DNA of 64,000 bases from Agrocybe praecox (taxonomy: Eukaryota > Basidiomycota > Agaricomycetes > Agaricales > Agrocybaceae): positions 1,302,001 through 1,366,000 of the forward strand of contig OZ024851.1 in assembly GCA_964017145.1 (NCBI GenBank), in the 5' to 3' direction. Every line of letters begins with the position of its first letter. Positions within the stretch are counted from its first letter, which is position 1. Of the stretch, positions 32,313-44,731 are shown in pieces. The notes beneath the pieces were generated by a model. It was not told where the DNA came from, did no database searches, and saw only the letters and a program-made list of their open reading frames with translations. A program made the translations under genes and the position numbers.

Positions 32313-33117
32313 AATTCTTGGGCGCAATGTGTCGTCGACTCCTCCAAGCAGTGCTTCAGAATTGTCAGATGACACGCTGAATATTCTGCTAACATTGTTG
32401 TAGGTATATAATTTTACGGGGTATACTTGACAGCCTCGAGCGCTCCGCGGCCTTCGCAAATTCTCGCACAATCACAACCAATCACAACGTTGTATCCGCC
32501 GGAAGAATCCTTTCTAGGGACTAGCAAATACTTATAGGGTTTCAGCGACTTTGGGGGTAAAAATATCATTCCATTAGCAGAGAAATTCCTAAGGCTCTAG
32601 CTCGTCAGACGCTGTGGTGGTTCAATCTGACCGGCCGCCCGATCCGTAAATAGATTAGATTAGATCATGCCTTCCAGATATGTGACCGACGTGAACATAG
32701 CCCAATACATCGATTCTCGGACCACTACTGCCACAGCGCGAGGCTTTTCAACGCGCCTTCGAGCTCAGAAACATCCAGCTGCATCCTGGAAAGCAGAGGC
32801 ACAAGGGGCGCTTACACCGGCCTAGTTACCATATCCGGCAGTCGGCCAAGCGGAGTTTGAAAAGACAATGGAGCTCGCTTAGAGTCGCGTCGTCGCGAAC
32901 AATGAACCCGTTCGGCTAACTTGTTATTGTCTGTTCTTGCCGCTGTGGTATATAAGGATGCTTGAACCTCGTTTTGTCCTTCCCACCCACTTGGTTTTGG
33001 TTTCTCGCTCTCTTTTCGCATTTTCATCAGGCCAGGAGCCTTCACGAACGACTTCCGACGACGCACTCTCATTAAATCATTCTCGACGATAACTACGAAA
33101 AAAACCAACACTACAAA
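32313..33117 (+). promoter_or_regulatory. Promoter region of CBM19-like gene B
   Basis: From about 32,370 the sequence matches 23,590-24,178 upstream of the broken copy A. A TATATAAGG box lies at about 32,949, some 170 bp before the ATG; a conserved TTCATCAGGCCAGGAGCC lies between them. A block at about 32,640-32,780 is present only here. Confidence 0.6.
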
Positions 33118-34487
33118 ATGTACTCTTCCTTCTTTTTGATTGCAGCGCTTTCCCTGCTCGCACCAGTTAGATCGGCACCGACGACCCTCCAGCTCCAAGT
33201 GCGATCTGGCAACGTCAGTGTTGCCAGTAGCACTATTATGTCGTCTGTCACAAGTGCTTCAAGCTCTACAGCAGCAGCTGCGACGCCGACTTTTATCACT
33301 AATACTACGGAGATGATTAGACAAAATGCATTGCAGGCTCAAGGGATGAACTTGAATTTCACAGCTATCAACGTTGATGATTCGTGTCAAGGTGTGTTTT
33401 CAATTTCTTCTGTGAATAAATACGGCGATGTTGATGACAGGTTCAAATAGACGACGCTATGGCCTGTGTTACCAGCCAATTCGCTCAGTGCGTTGCGGGA
33501 AAATGGGTGTTGACGCCATGCCCTGCCGACTTGCAATGCTTTGCTCTGCCATTGGTCCTCCAGCCGGGAACTGCGATCGTTTGTGATAGGTCAGAGGATG
33601 CGGTTCAGCGGTTCTTGGTTGCTGGGGTCACAGGTGGCACGACTGGGAAAGATTTGACAAGCACAAGCACAAGCAGCACCAGCATGAGCACCAGCACCAG
33701 CACATCTGACGACGACGACAGTGATTGTGAGGACGATGGAAGTGACGATGATGGTGCCGATGATGAGCAGTGCGACGACGACGACGGCAGCGCCGCCACC
33801 CCTACTGCTTCAAGTCCTGCTACTAGCTCCACTGCATCTGACGACGATGGTCCTATCACCACCACTGTCTTCGTCACCCTGACAGCCGCCCGCCAAACCG
33901 ATTCGCCCTCTTCGGCCTCTGCATCTGCATCCAGCTCGACTGACGCCTTGTACCGTCGCCAATTCGTATCTGTTTCCTCAAGCGCCCAGCCCAGCATCAC
34001 CGCAGTGCCCACCACCTCCTCAAGCGCCGCCATCGTCACACCCACAGTCGTCATCGGCACAGACGGGATCGTCACTGTTACGCTCGTCTCTACCTCCGTC
34101 GTTACCGTCACCGCTACGGGATGCGGTGCACCCAGCTCTGTCGTCGTCGCTGTCCCCACCGCCACTGCCAGCACCCTCTCCTCTTCTGCAGCTGGTAGCC
34201 AAATCACCTTCCTCCCTTTCACCTCCTCCGCTACCCCCTCGTCCGTAGCCCCCGTGTCATCGACTTCAGTTCCGCCCATCGTCGTCCTAACACCCGCCTC
34301 GTCGGTCTCTGCGCAGATTTCCGCTGCTACCATGCCTGCTACTACTAACAGCGCTGCCACCAGCAGTACCTCGGGCGGCTTCCAAATATCATTCTCTATT
34401 CCCCAGTTCACATCCACCCAAGCACCTTCGCCTACGGGTAGTGCGAGCTCGTTCAATCTTTCTGAGCTCCTTACCGCGACGATCTGA
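33118..34487 (+). CDS. Secreted CBM19-like chitin-binding protein, 436 aa
   Basis: Exon 1 is 33118-33391 and exon 2 is 33451-34487; the 59-nt intron falls after D-S-C-Q. A signal peptide (F-F-L-I-A-A-L-S-L-L-A-P-V) starts the protein. Residues about 60-150 match the CBM19 pattern of mushroom secreted proteins: Q-N-A-L-Q-A-Q, D-S-C, then C-V-T-S-Q-F-A-Q-C-V-A-G-K-W, P-C-P-A-D-L-Q-C-F-A-L-P-L and I-V-C-D, with the usual cysteines. The rest is Ser/Thr-rich with a poly-Asp block (about residues 185-215), probably a glycosylated, extended wall or matrix tail. No GPI signal or membrane helix is seen. Likely binds chitin or a related wall polymer outside the cell. It is the only intact copy here. 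Confidence 0.82.
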
Positions 34488-35218
34488 GATACGTGCGTGC
34501 TGTCATGAGTTCTGTTCGAACTTTTGTACATACCAAAAACAAAACATTGACGATGAGGACAATCTTTTTTTCTTCCTGTTCTTTCGTATATTATCATTAT
34601 CGTATTGTATCACTATCATCTAGCGCAGACTTGTACCTTCTTTGCTGCTGTGTATTACTTTCTTTTGTTTCTCTACATTACTACTACGTACGATGCATTC
34701 TTGTATTATTAGTTATCACTCGCATTCGCAATGGATCTCATATGCCTCTTACTTGTATGTGAATTGGAACTTGAAGCTTCTGATTGGGTTGTTGGTTGTC
34801 TGTTACCCTCCGTCGTAGTGGTTTCGAGAGAGAGAAATGTATCGTCGGGTCGTTGGTTTTCTTCTGTTGTTGATGCATGCTTTTATGGGTGTGCAACGAA
34901 GAGGGTACCCTAACAAATCCCATGTGGCCAGAGGAGACCGCAATTACTGGCTTGTTTGTCCCTGACATTTTGGCCCGGAATTGTAGAAGTTATGGGGAAT
35001 CCATTGCCACAAGTAAAGGTAAAAACATGTATTAAATTATGGTATCAAAATTCAAGGATATCTTGCAAATTATATACGATTGGCACTATTAAATATGCAT
35101 GTTTGATCGCAACGTAAGGATCGTGGATGACGCCGAGGCAAGGAACTTGGTGCTATGGGTAATACTAAATTTGAGAAAAAGGATCATATCTGGGGGTATA
35201 TCCTGTACCGTATATATT
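34488..35218. other. Intergenic
   Basis: The first about 100 bp are the 3' UTR shared with copy A. The remainder (T-rich, then AT-rich) holds no supported gene. Confidence 0.5.
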
Positions 35219-36527
35219 TCAGACTTCTTGAGTAGGATTTCGGATGTTTGTGGCATCAAGCGGTACTCGTCGAATCTCAGAGCCGTTGTGATTTCGAGAA
35301 GCGGCTGCAAAGGTACTAATAACGACGTTATCACTTGGTTCTGAGATCATATTGTTTGAAAATTCCTCGGTTGAATTCTTCTTTACGAATTCGATACGGG
35401 CAATCATGAGGGTTGGCGCAAATGCCTATCAAATTGATTCTAGGTGATCAGAGAGGCTCCGCAAGGTGATTCATAATCCACTTACGGTTGTGATAAACAG
35501 AATTCCAGTGATATATGCTCCTGCATTGAAGACAGATGTTTCAGACGACGAAATCGTGAAATTAGTACGGACGAGTCCAGTAATTGCTGCCATCAATGTT
35601 GAGCAGGAGTATAAGGCCGACGACCCTATCGTTATTTCAACGATTTGCATGAGTTTTCTTCGATCCTTGTGATTTCCTATTTTGGCGGAATATATTTTCA
35701 TGCCAATTGCAAGTGACACAATCATACTCGTTGCGGCTGTTACGCACTGGTTAGTTGCAAATAGAATGTTGTACTGCTGCCCAAGTTGTTCTGTCTGATA
35801 GCGGAGGTCGAGGTAAAAGAGAAAATTCATGATAATAATTGCGATGTTCATTACTGTAAAACTATATCAATATACAATTTGGAATCCACAGAGGGACTGG
35901 AATTACCGATTTCAACGATATAAATACCCAGAAATGCAAGTGGGATGTATTTCCGGTACCGAAAAAAGTGCCAGGAACACCATATCTAAGATTCTTGTCA
36001 GCAAGATGGAGTAATACAGCTGATACGATATTTACCAGCAAACCATCCGCAAGAACCTGACTTAATCCTGTCAATATTTCGATTATGATAGCTTCTGCAG
36101 GCGTAGCCTGGTTAAACACGGTCACATAAAAGATATCATATCTAGCGTTGGCCTCTCTTCCCGCAAAGCAGGTAACAGTAAGAAGCCAGTCCGCGATCAA
36201 GATTCCAAGAGTGCAACCAAACAGTCCCGCAAGAGCGCTAGTAACCACTCGTTGGCCTGGCTGGGACCTGCGTGCTGAAAATTTATCAGCATGTCATGCC
36301 TCCCGAGTCCCCACGTAGCATGCCCTCACAATAAATTCGAAATGTTATCAAATAAAATCCAATATATGCTCCTGTGTATAGTTGTTCAGCCACGTTACGT
36401 TGCATGCAGAATAAAGGAAGTACTTACCTGCAAGAAAGAGCAACATCAATGTTGCGTTCAAGTTTCCGCTGATAAGGGATTTTTGAAATGATATAATAGG
36501 GTAGGTGTCATCGCCCTGGGAAGACAT
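35219..36527 (-). CDS. Seven-helix integral membrane protein, 349 aa
   Basis: Six exons join in phase: 36428-36527, 36315-36371, 36036-36274, 35907-35985, 35486-35853 and 35219-35425; introns are 56, 40, 50, 53, 53 and 60 nt or close to that. The chain starts M-S-S-Q-G-D-D and shows about seven hydrophobic segments, for example L-M-L-L-F-L-A-G-A-Y-I-G-F-Y-L, the pair around V-L-A-D-G-L-L-I-W-C-S-W-H and F-A-P-T-L-M-I-A-R-I near the end. The D-G-L-L-(I)-W-R-like loop and the A-P-T-L-I-I-x-R motif are hallmarks of a large seven-helix family of unknown function in Agaricomycetes. A cytoplasmic C-tail of about 50 polar residues follows. Ligand unknown. Splice sites were inferred by eye. Confidence 0.72.
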
Positions 36528-39235
36528 AATGGAACGTGGTTCGGTAATACCCTACGTCAAGTAGTCGCTGTCTTTAAGTACTATTATGCGCGTCTATTCT
36601 GAGGGCTTGAATCAAGTTGTCATGGTACACTTTGCGCATCGACGAGAATGAGCCATGTGACATTGGTACGATCCAGTCTCAAAAGATCGGATTGACCATC
36701 CAACCGGTGCTATCAGCACAAGCACGGAAACTGCGAACAAGTCTCGTAGTTTTAATTTAATCTTTTCCAATGGTTTTAGGTGCCATATGCTTCAATATCA
36801 TGATGGTGTTGGTCCATAATAAGTATCAAGACCTCCCCGGGAGCTTCTAGGCTTTCATATCATATGCTTAATTCCCGGCACCATTTTATCCTTAAGATAC
36901 ATCAGTGGATCTATTCAGTCGCACATTGATCTGAGATCACTTCTTAACTCAAATCCCGAACAGTTCACTAGTATACATATGTTATGTTCTACTGCAGTTG
37001 CTAATATCTGTAACCTATATTGAGCTAGCATATTGAGCCCGGTTAGAACTCAGAGCCCCGACGAACAGGCTAATAACTGCGAGAGTAGATCTTTCGGCTC
37101 TGAACCATTCTGCGGCACGCACTATAGCTATTTAATATTTATGGGTCATCCGGTGTATTTAGATGCGGCCGCACCAGTTTCCCATCAAGATATTCTGGCT
37201 TATAATCATCTTCTTGGTGTCTTGCAGCGCTGGGGAAAGATTATCAGAGCCTCCTTGATTAAAATTGGATGAGTAGTATGGAGAGAATCAAATGAGATTT
37301 ACAACGTCGATATGGAAGTAGAAATGAAAAAAAAAAAAAATCTGGTCCTGAGGCCTAAGCGCCGTCGATGAGTGATCCAGGGTGTGTATTGTATTCTGTC
37401 CCGATCAAATGGAAAAGATAAAAAGAAAGGATCAACTCTAGAGAGCGACATATCCTGCAGGTTAATCTTATAGACCCATACATGTGCATGAGGTTTAAAG
37501 GGAAAGATATATAGATGGCTGTTCGAGTGCAGCATCGTCGAGAGAAGGGTTGAAAGAACAATGAGCTGAGACATGGTAGCACAAACACGAGTACTAACTA
37601 AATCGACCAAGCCAATTACAGCGGACGGTAAATGAACACGGATTAGGAGAGCTCGAGCTCGAGAAGAAAAGATGTGCGTGTCTAGAGAAGAGAGGAAACA
37701 CAAGTGAAAGGGGTGAAAGAAATGAAGAAAGAAAAGGGAAACGCATCCGATGGTAATTGGACCCATCGTCGCTCATCCATGCCGTTTGGCCTGCCTAGCC
37801 GCCGCGAAGTGGTGAAGACGCTACCGGTTGTACGACAGTGAGATGATATGTTATGTTTTGCGAGGGCGGAGGGCGATGCAGTGATCAACGAGCGTGGTAG
37901 TACCACAAATCCTTGGGATGCAAGTTGCGAAGGAGATGTGCGGGTATTTGGCAAAGATGTGGATGATTTAGAGACGGTTTGGTGGTGGTGGTTTACGAGG
38001 AGATCGACAATACGTGGATGGAATACAGACAGGAAAGGAGCGGGAGGTACACCAGCCGCGTTGATCAGCGTTTGCTGCTGCTATTGATGACATCGTCTAG
38101 GATCCTGGGTGGATTTCAGCAAATCTGGCGCTACACCCAACAGACTGACCAACTCCTTTGCGTTTTTCCTGAACGCACTCTCGTCACAACCCACATCCGC
38201 CTCGGTGCTCCACGTCGTATCATTGTTGGATTGGCATAAATCTCCTGCCTACGGCGGAGCGGCCAATTTGATGATCTGCTTAAGGTTTCGTGCAGGAACG
38301 TACAGAGGGACAAGCGGGTGAAAAAAAAAAACGGCGATTGGGGGAGCTGGAGTAAAGCAGGGGTGATGGAGATGAAGAGAAAAAGCAAAGAGGTCCACGA
38401 GATGGGGTGAGCATCTTGCATGCGTGGAAGATAGACAGGTAGCGAGGTTTGTGTGATGTGCGACGAAAATGGGTTGGCGAGATTTAAATTGTGCGTTCTG
38501 TCCGTTTTATGTTTTGCGAGGGCGGAGGCAATCCGGTGATCAACAAGCGTGGTGGTACGGCATGTGCTTTGGCTGCAAGTCGTGGGGGAGATGTGGATGA
38601 TACCAGGTACCTCCTCAGTTCGTCTTCGTCCGCGTCCCTTGACGAAGATGGCCTACGGCTGTGAAAGACTACAACACGACTAGGATGGCGAGCCCGATAA
38701 GAAAAGTGCTTTTTTGGTGAGAACATATAATCGTCGTTTCAGCTGAGGAGAGCTAGCGTATCGATTGCTGTAGTATGTTCCTCCGTGGTGGTTGTTTGCT
38801 TCAGCGTCCAAATCTGTGAGGAGTGCAGAGTATGGCACTGTGCTGCGCGGGGCGTTTTGCGGTGGGTACATCGTTTTTCGTATGTTTGTGTGTCGTGCAC
38901 CAATGGCATGAAAGGGAGCGTATTCGTCTTCTCGCCGAGTTGACGTGGGGGGTATAATAGCACCAAGGGGCCAAGTTCCGGTGTGAGTATAATTAGGGAA
39001 TAGGGAATGTGGGGTATACACGACACGACGTTCTCGAGTATAGTTGAAGCTCGAGGGGGGGGGATTAGTGGAAGCAGTAATGAGGGAGAAGGTGGTGGTG
39101 GCTGACAGCGTTCAAAAAATACGCCAAGAAATTTGATTGTCCCGAGCCGGTGATCTCGGCTTAGACTTACATATGCTTGCCTTATAAGTTAATCGCAATG
39201 GCTCTAGATCGACGAAGAAATATATCTATTAAACT
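36528..39235. other. Long gene-poor region with small duplication
   Basis: No convincing gene. About 110 bp at 37,850-37,960 recur at 38,508-38,610 in the same orientation (TATGTTTTGCGAGGGCGGAG at the start of both), pointing to a local duplication. A-runs at 37,327 and 38,323. Short ORFs on both strands lack motifs; one at 37,033-37,272 (79 codons) is the most protein-like but unrecognised. Confidence 0.45.
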
Positions 39236-39530
39236 TCAGTTGACGTGCCTGAACCAAGGATCCTGAAGCAACTCTTCTGCGCTAGGGCGCTTATCTGGAT
39301 TCAGCCGCAAGCACCTTCTTATGAAGTTAGCTGCGTCAACGATCCTAGAGTGTTTATGCCAAACAAGCCCTTGCGTGAAAAATGTCCCGCTTTTCTTCCT
39401 ACTTAAGGTCTTCCTATCATGGAAGCCCCTCTGGAAGCGCAGAAGTTCGCGAATAACATCCCGACGGCGTTCTGCCAGTGTAAAGCCCTCGATAAGCCGA
39501 TATCGGGAAATGCTGCTAGTTTACAGTCAG
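39236..39530 (-). pseudogene. Inverted 3' fragment of SRPK-like kinase
   Basis: From 39,190 to about 39,409 the minus strand is almost identical to 47,500-47,715, the end of the kinase gene at 46,019. It encodes S-R-K-K-S-G-T-F-F-T-Q-G-L, the C-terminal kinase motif R-R-C-L-R-L-N-P-D-K-R-P-S-A and W-F-R-H-V-N before TGA. Only a few bases differ, so the copy is young. Upstream it switches to unrelated sequence but the frame stays open for about 37 more codons (A-E-R-R-R-D-V-I-R-E-L-L-R-F-Q). No start codon or splice site was found, so it is treated as a fragment. Confidence 0.75.
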
Positions 39531-39863
39531 TGATGGACTTGAGAGGGCTCCACTCGGTCCTTTCCCGGAGAGAATTGGTTGGCTTCCAAAGGGTATTGGG
39601 GCCATGGCAGGGTATGTTTCTTGTGCATGATTGGGAATTCACGCTTATATTGAGTCTTTGAATACAGATGTGTCCTGGCGGTGCGTTGTGGCGGTTGTGG
39701 GCACGATTTCGGTGATGTGGTATGCCCTAGAGGGACACATCACGGAGGAGGAGATCGAACATAAGGTTCGAGAGGTCTAGCTGCGAAAGAAAAAAGGGGA
39801 ATATTGCTCGGTCTTCTACCTAACAAGACTTCATAATACTATCACGTCTTCCTTGATGCATAG

Positions 39864-40179
39864 TTATGTATGTTGTACTTGCTGAATAGTAATGACCGGT
39901 TCAGATTTGATAGATTTACGAATAGCCTCGTCCTCTGCAGTACATCTAGTGACAAAGCGAAGTAAGCCGTTGCCAGGCTAATAAATTGTTCCTTAAGATG
40001 AATAACAATAACGACACGTACCTGTTGTGTGAGGAGAAAGTCCCCTGTCAGATACGGCTGCTTGTATTGTGCATCATTTGTCCGTCCAAGATCGTGGCCA
40101 GTGAACCAGGCAGGGAGCGATGCCACCAAAATGGAGCTGTCCATTGCCAGCATACAGCCTATACACTCAATTGTCGCGC
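39864..40179 (-). CDS. C-terminal exons of an unknown gene
   Basis: Two exons fit in phase: 40022-40179 (after a TTACAG acceptor) and 39864-39977, with a 44-nt GTACGT...TTAG intron. They encode 89 residues including I-L-V-A-S-L-P-A-W-F-T-G and ending K-S-E-P-V-I-T-I-Q-Q-V-Q-H-T. Upstream exons probably lie between 40,290 and 41,110, where several minus-strand frames look protein-like, but I could not join them in phase. Family not recognised; could be a live gene with missed exons or a remnant. Confidence 0.4.
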
Positions 40180-41456
40180 CTGTAATTCATCGCTTGCTCC
40201 AAGTCACTGCAATACCTTGCTCACTGCTACTCGTCTCAACTCTCTAAATCAAAAGGAATGATCGATGAGAGGAGAAAGTACGAGAAAGAGAGAAAGATAC
40301 CGACGTCATCTAGAATGGACGATGAGAAGGTATAGAGTAAATTCCGTGCGTCCATGCGTACTACCTGCTCGCCGCCCATTCCCTTCGTTGATTCATCCAG
40401 TGTCCGACGTTCATCAGGAAACAGTTTTGTTTTGCCATGTCGAGGGACTTGAGAGGTCTTCGATTCGATCTGTGCACGTGTAGAATTAGAATTAGAAAGT
40501 TGCTCCTGGTCATCATAGTTCTTATGTTGATAGGTTCAGCTGACGAGGTGGTTATCTGCACAAGAAAATAGAGTGTCTTGGGAAATGTCTATAAGCGCGC
40601 CGCGGCGTGGTCGGTAGCTCACGTACATAAGTCATGTGACCATCCATCCAGATTCCGATCGCTGCTGCGGCTCAAGCGGTCCCGGTCAGTGCTCTCGCCA
40701 GCCCAAGCGATGTTGGCGATAAGCAGTGATTTGGTTGCGCAGCGCACACATTAGGTATGTAACATAATTCCCGACGGAAAAACCCTGTGGGTACCAATAG
40801 CATAGGCGAGATCACTTCGAGAAGTCTAGTTGCGAGTCCAAACGTCAGGGAGCTGTGAAATTTTCTTAAAGCGGCATTCAGGATCAAGAAGAGAGAAATT
40901 CCCTCGTTGCGGCCTCCGTTGACTACGCCCTATTATGATATGTTCTCTGGAGACATATTCGCGGTGTCCGAATTGAGCGGAGAGAACCGAAGCATGGTCA
41001 TTGGTTGTCGAACGCTTGATGAAAATCGCAGCATTGCAGAAAAGTACCGACACACCGTCTGCAATATGGTAAGGAGAGCCTGCGAGCAATTTTCCCTCGT
41101 ATAAAAACTCCACGATTTATATTTCGCTCAAGTCCGCATCCAAGACGGTAGAGATGAAGGGAAGAAGTCGGACGACACATCAATTTAAGGCGCCCTTCAA
41201 ATGACACAGTGTGTTTTCAATCTCCGATTCAAAACGGAATGGGCTACAACCTCCGGTTGACCCGGACAATGTTTCTTTTGAGTGACCTACATGAGCGAAC
41301 GGAACGGAAGCTCTTTTTTGAAGGAATAAGCATTTTTATATATTTCCTGGACTGTAACGTCGAACAGAGTACTACAGAAGTTTGAAACAGGTGTTAACCA
41401 CTTGTCTAGTACCATACACGATGGGTGAACGGTTGTAAATAACATTTGTTAGCCCA
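40180..41456. other. Possible upstream exons, unresolved
   Basis: Minus-strand frames at 40,361-40,561, 40,672-40,887 and 40,826-41,113 are protein-like and could be 5' exons of the gene ending at 39,864; the last contains L-L-D-P-E-C-R-F-K-K. Splice junctions do not join cleanly. No independent gene can be defended. Confidence 0.3.
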
Positions 41457-42954
41457 TTATTCAACATCAGCAAACCAATGATCACGGAGCAGCTCTTCTG
41501 CGCTGGCACGATTGGCTGGGTCAAGACGTAAGCAGCGACGCATGAGATCAGCGGTGGATTTCATATCTTCGCTGCTCTTCAAGAGCTCGCTACTCGACTC
41601 AGAAGTCTTCATCGACGTCTCAAATGGATAGTCAAAGATATCAGGATCCTCCAACAATGAACCTGTTTCCAGAGGTATAAGTATGTTATAATCGGTCATT
41701 TGCACGTAGGATAGGTTAAAAAACGCACAGTTTGTGTTGAAGTATCTTCCAGCATCTCGACTAACCCGGAGTTGCTCCGGCTCAAACCAGTCTCCTGTAA
41801 AGCATATCATTTGGTGAAGCATGCTTGCAACTTCGTCCAGATTGTAGCGCCGAGAGCGACCATATATGAACAAGTTCTTTCCGATGATCACTTTATATAT
41901 CTTTTTTGTTTCTTGTTCAATACTCGCCTATATTGATCATAGGGTGAAATTTACTTACGAGACAGCCATACGCCCATATATCTGCCTTTTCATTCCATGG
42001 CCCGCCAATGAACGCTTCGGGTGGGCGCATTTCACGAGAAGTGATCATGCTCGGCTTAGACGGACTATCAACAAAATGAGCTATTATACTGGTTAGCACT
42101 TTCTGGTCAAGTAAATCATAAAATCATAATATCTTACCATTGCCAAAGTCTCCGAGAATGAATGTTCGACTGCACGCTTCCTCCAAAAAAATAGGCGGAA
42201 GAGGCTGAGATATAGGAACAAGGAAAGTACCGTCCAAAGATATCTGCGGGGGGTGGAACTTGACTGGATCTGATTCTAGTAGCTTCTCTATATCGCTGGT
42301 CGTCAAAGTTGTGTTGAAGAAGACATTGTCCATCTTAAGGTCGGTATGCACCACGCCGCAAGCGTGCGCATGAGCAATGCCACGGAGAACATGAAGAAGT
42401 ATTCGTTTTGCTAATTTGATGGGGAACGGGAATATAGAGCTTTCTTCTTTCATATTGTGTTTCTTCAGATACTTTGTGTCTCCCCCTAAAAGCTGCGTAA
42501 CGAGGCACAGGTGTTTCCCCGAGGTTCCTTTACCGGGCATAATGAAACTGTCCTTCAGAATCAAGCAGTGAGCGACGTGTTGCTCTGATATCTTTTTCAA
42601 GACGTCCAGCTCTGAGAACCCTTGGTCAACCATACTCGTATGGTATCCGTTGAGTATCTTGATTGATACAAATTCATTTTCACTGTTTGACGTTCAAGTC
42701 AGTAGTATGATAATCATATTAGAGACAGTTCCTTACATTTCATCGCGTGCCAACCACACGCTGCAACTTCCACCCCATCCTAATTTCCGAGAAATCTTGT
42801 ATCGATGGCTTGGCCCTATGAGCTCGTCTGGAAGTACGCAAGGCCAGCCATAGCCTTCCTCAGCAGGCAATCCGATGGGCTCAGACTTGAACGTCACTTC
42901 ATGGATGACATTCCCGTTAGAGTCAAGAATATCTTGGACGTATTCCGAGGCCAT
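41457..42954 (-). CDS. SRPK-like protein kinase, 420 aa
   Basis: Five exons join in phase: 42737-42954, 42138-42682, 41959-42080, 41729-41900 and 41457-41662. Motifs in order: glycine loop K-L-G-W-G-G-S-C-S-V-W-L, ATP lysine K81 (V-S-I-K-I-L), catalytic loop V-V-H-T-D-L-K-M-D-N with D187, D-F-G around D251, activation-segment R-P-P-E-A, W-A-Y-G-C-L and the C-terminal R-R-C-L-R-L-D-P-A-N-R-A-S. The HTD variant and the spacer between the catalytic loop and DFG fit SRPK-type Ser/Thr kinases, expanded in mushrooms. All catalytic residues are present. Substrates unknown; SR-type kinases usually act on Arg/Ser-rich proteins. It is about 40% shaped like the neighbour at 46,019 in intron positions and motif spacing. 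Confidence 0.85.
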
Positions 42955-42964
42955 CCGCTTTATT

Positions 42965-43110
42965 GCAATGAGAAGTTAGTTGTATATGGACGAGAGGATG
43001 AGAATGGGAAGGGGTGTTCTTGTTTGCGACTGAAGTGCGATGAGAAGTCAAGTCGGCTGTGTACGGACGAGAGGGTGAGAATGGGAAGGGTGTTCTTGTT
43101 TGCGACTGAA
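42965..43110. repeat. Imperfect 70/76-bp tandem duplication
   Basis: 42965-43034 and 43035-43110 share GAGAATGGGAAGG and GTGTTCTTGTTTGCGACTGA with few differences. The pair lies just upstream of the kinase start codon (minus strand), in its 5' UTR or promoter. Confidence 0.8.
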
Positions 43111-44731
43111 GAAGTCCTTTTATGGAAATGGTTGCATGGGAACAGGCTTCAGATTCAGGTTTGGGTAATATTCGCTGGGATCCAAATTTTTTCTTTGTTG
43201 TTCTCCGCAACCCATCCACTAATAAGAACAGGGGATAATAGTTCCTAGTCTTAGTTGGCACCTAGATCCCTACATATCTGTGCGCATTCTATTGTGGTCA
43301 AACTTCAAAACTTCAAGCCGGGAGGAAAATAAAGGCGACGTTTTATCTGCGTGTGAAAGAATTTTATTTTATTTTCCTATTGAGCATGCATCAGCTTGAG
43401 AAGAAGATGCCAAACACCTATGGAATTATGTTCGCATGGAAATAGCCTCATTGGGAGGTACCAGTTGAAAGAGCTGAGTAACTGTTGCCCTAAATGACTA
43501 GGTATTATCTTGACGCAGTCACGGTGCTTCTGGAGAGAAATGAGGTTTGATAGATCACAGTCATGGACCGTCTACTTCGTGTCAAAATATGGATTGGACC
43601 GTCCAGACAATGGGTACCTATCCACAAGAGTCCAAGGAAGACCTGTTTTTACCTGACCCCAATCATTTCTATTCACTTTCTTGTTCTGATTAAGAGTCTC
43701 AGGGACAAATATCAGGTCCAATTATATTCTGTGTGCGAGGCTAGATTTCAGATATATTCTCAGTGGATACAAACTCGATATGATAACAATCAGCTTTTTT
43801 TTCCGGTCTACTCTGCTACTCCGCACAATTGGCGAAAGGGAAACCCTTACCAGGTTGTGTGTGCACGAGTTATTCACACGTCAAATTAAAGCAACGTTCT
43901 GATTGAGAAGACAGGTCTTCATAAACATTCTGAGCAAAGAAGAAGATCTCCGCATTCTTATTGGCCATCTTGAGCGCAGCAACATTAGGCAATGTAACAA
44001 GAAACAAGAAAAACCATTTTCAGGCATTAATCGTTCTGCAACAAGGCCCTATTGTGAACATGTTTTTTGGACAACTTGAATGGCATATGACTCAGTCGCC
44101 GGGCGTGCAGAACTACTAGTACCTAGTCGCCTGATAAGTACGTGCTGAGTTGGATCGCATTCAAGAGCATTAGGAGCTTATTGACAAGAGTCCAAGTTCA
44201 GACTCTTGTCTTCCTTAGTGAAACATCGTCATTAAGGCCTTTGTGAGACGTATTCTTAACGTATCCGGTGAATAGTGGGAGCAAGAGATGATATGGGCAG
44301 CCCCTCAAATCTATTATTGGCACCCCTTAAACTTGGCCGATAACAGTCGATGAGTCACTTATCTTTTTACGGAAATGGTTTCTCAGTTGAAGCTTCATAT
44401 TTGGGAGCAGACAATAGAAAATATTGTAATACTCGAGTTTGCATGTGCTCCATCAGATTGGAATCGCGCATCTTTACACCGATTTAAAACCTACAATTTA
44501 GAAGACTCTTCGAGTCAAGGTTGTAATTATTTTATTTGTGTTGTGCGATTTTTGTCATTTGGGAGATCAAACCGAGAAAACGCAGTAATGTACGCCGATT
44601 AACAACAAAACCCAAATAGAGAGAAACTTCCCATCATATAAGATAGACATTATAAAAGTGAGCTACATTTACATCGTCAAAGCATCTCATCTTTCAGACT
44701 CCTTGCTTATTGTGTTAAATCATATAGCGAA
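43111..44731. other. Intergenic, one doubtful ORF
   Basis: An ATG frame of 108 codons at 43,563-43,889 (+) has no recognised motif and no splice partners. The last about 120 bp hold the presumptive promoter of the next gene (TATAAAAGTGAG at about 44,652). Nothing else seen. Confidence 0.45.

Noticed and set aside
39403..39661. ORF (79-80 codons) overlapping the kinase fragment
   Set aside because: A different frame from the near-identical kinase copy; protein-like in places but with no start, splice site or family.
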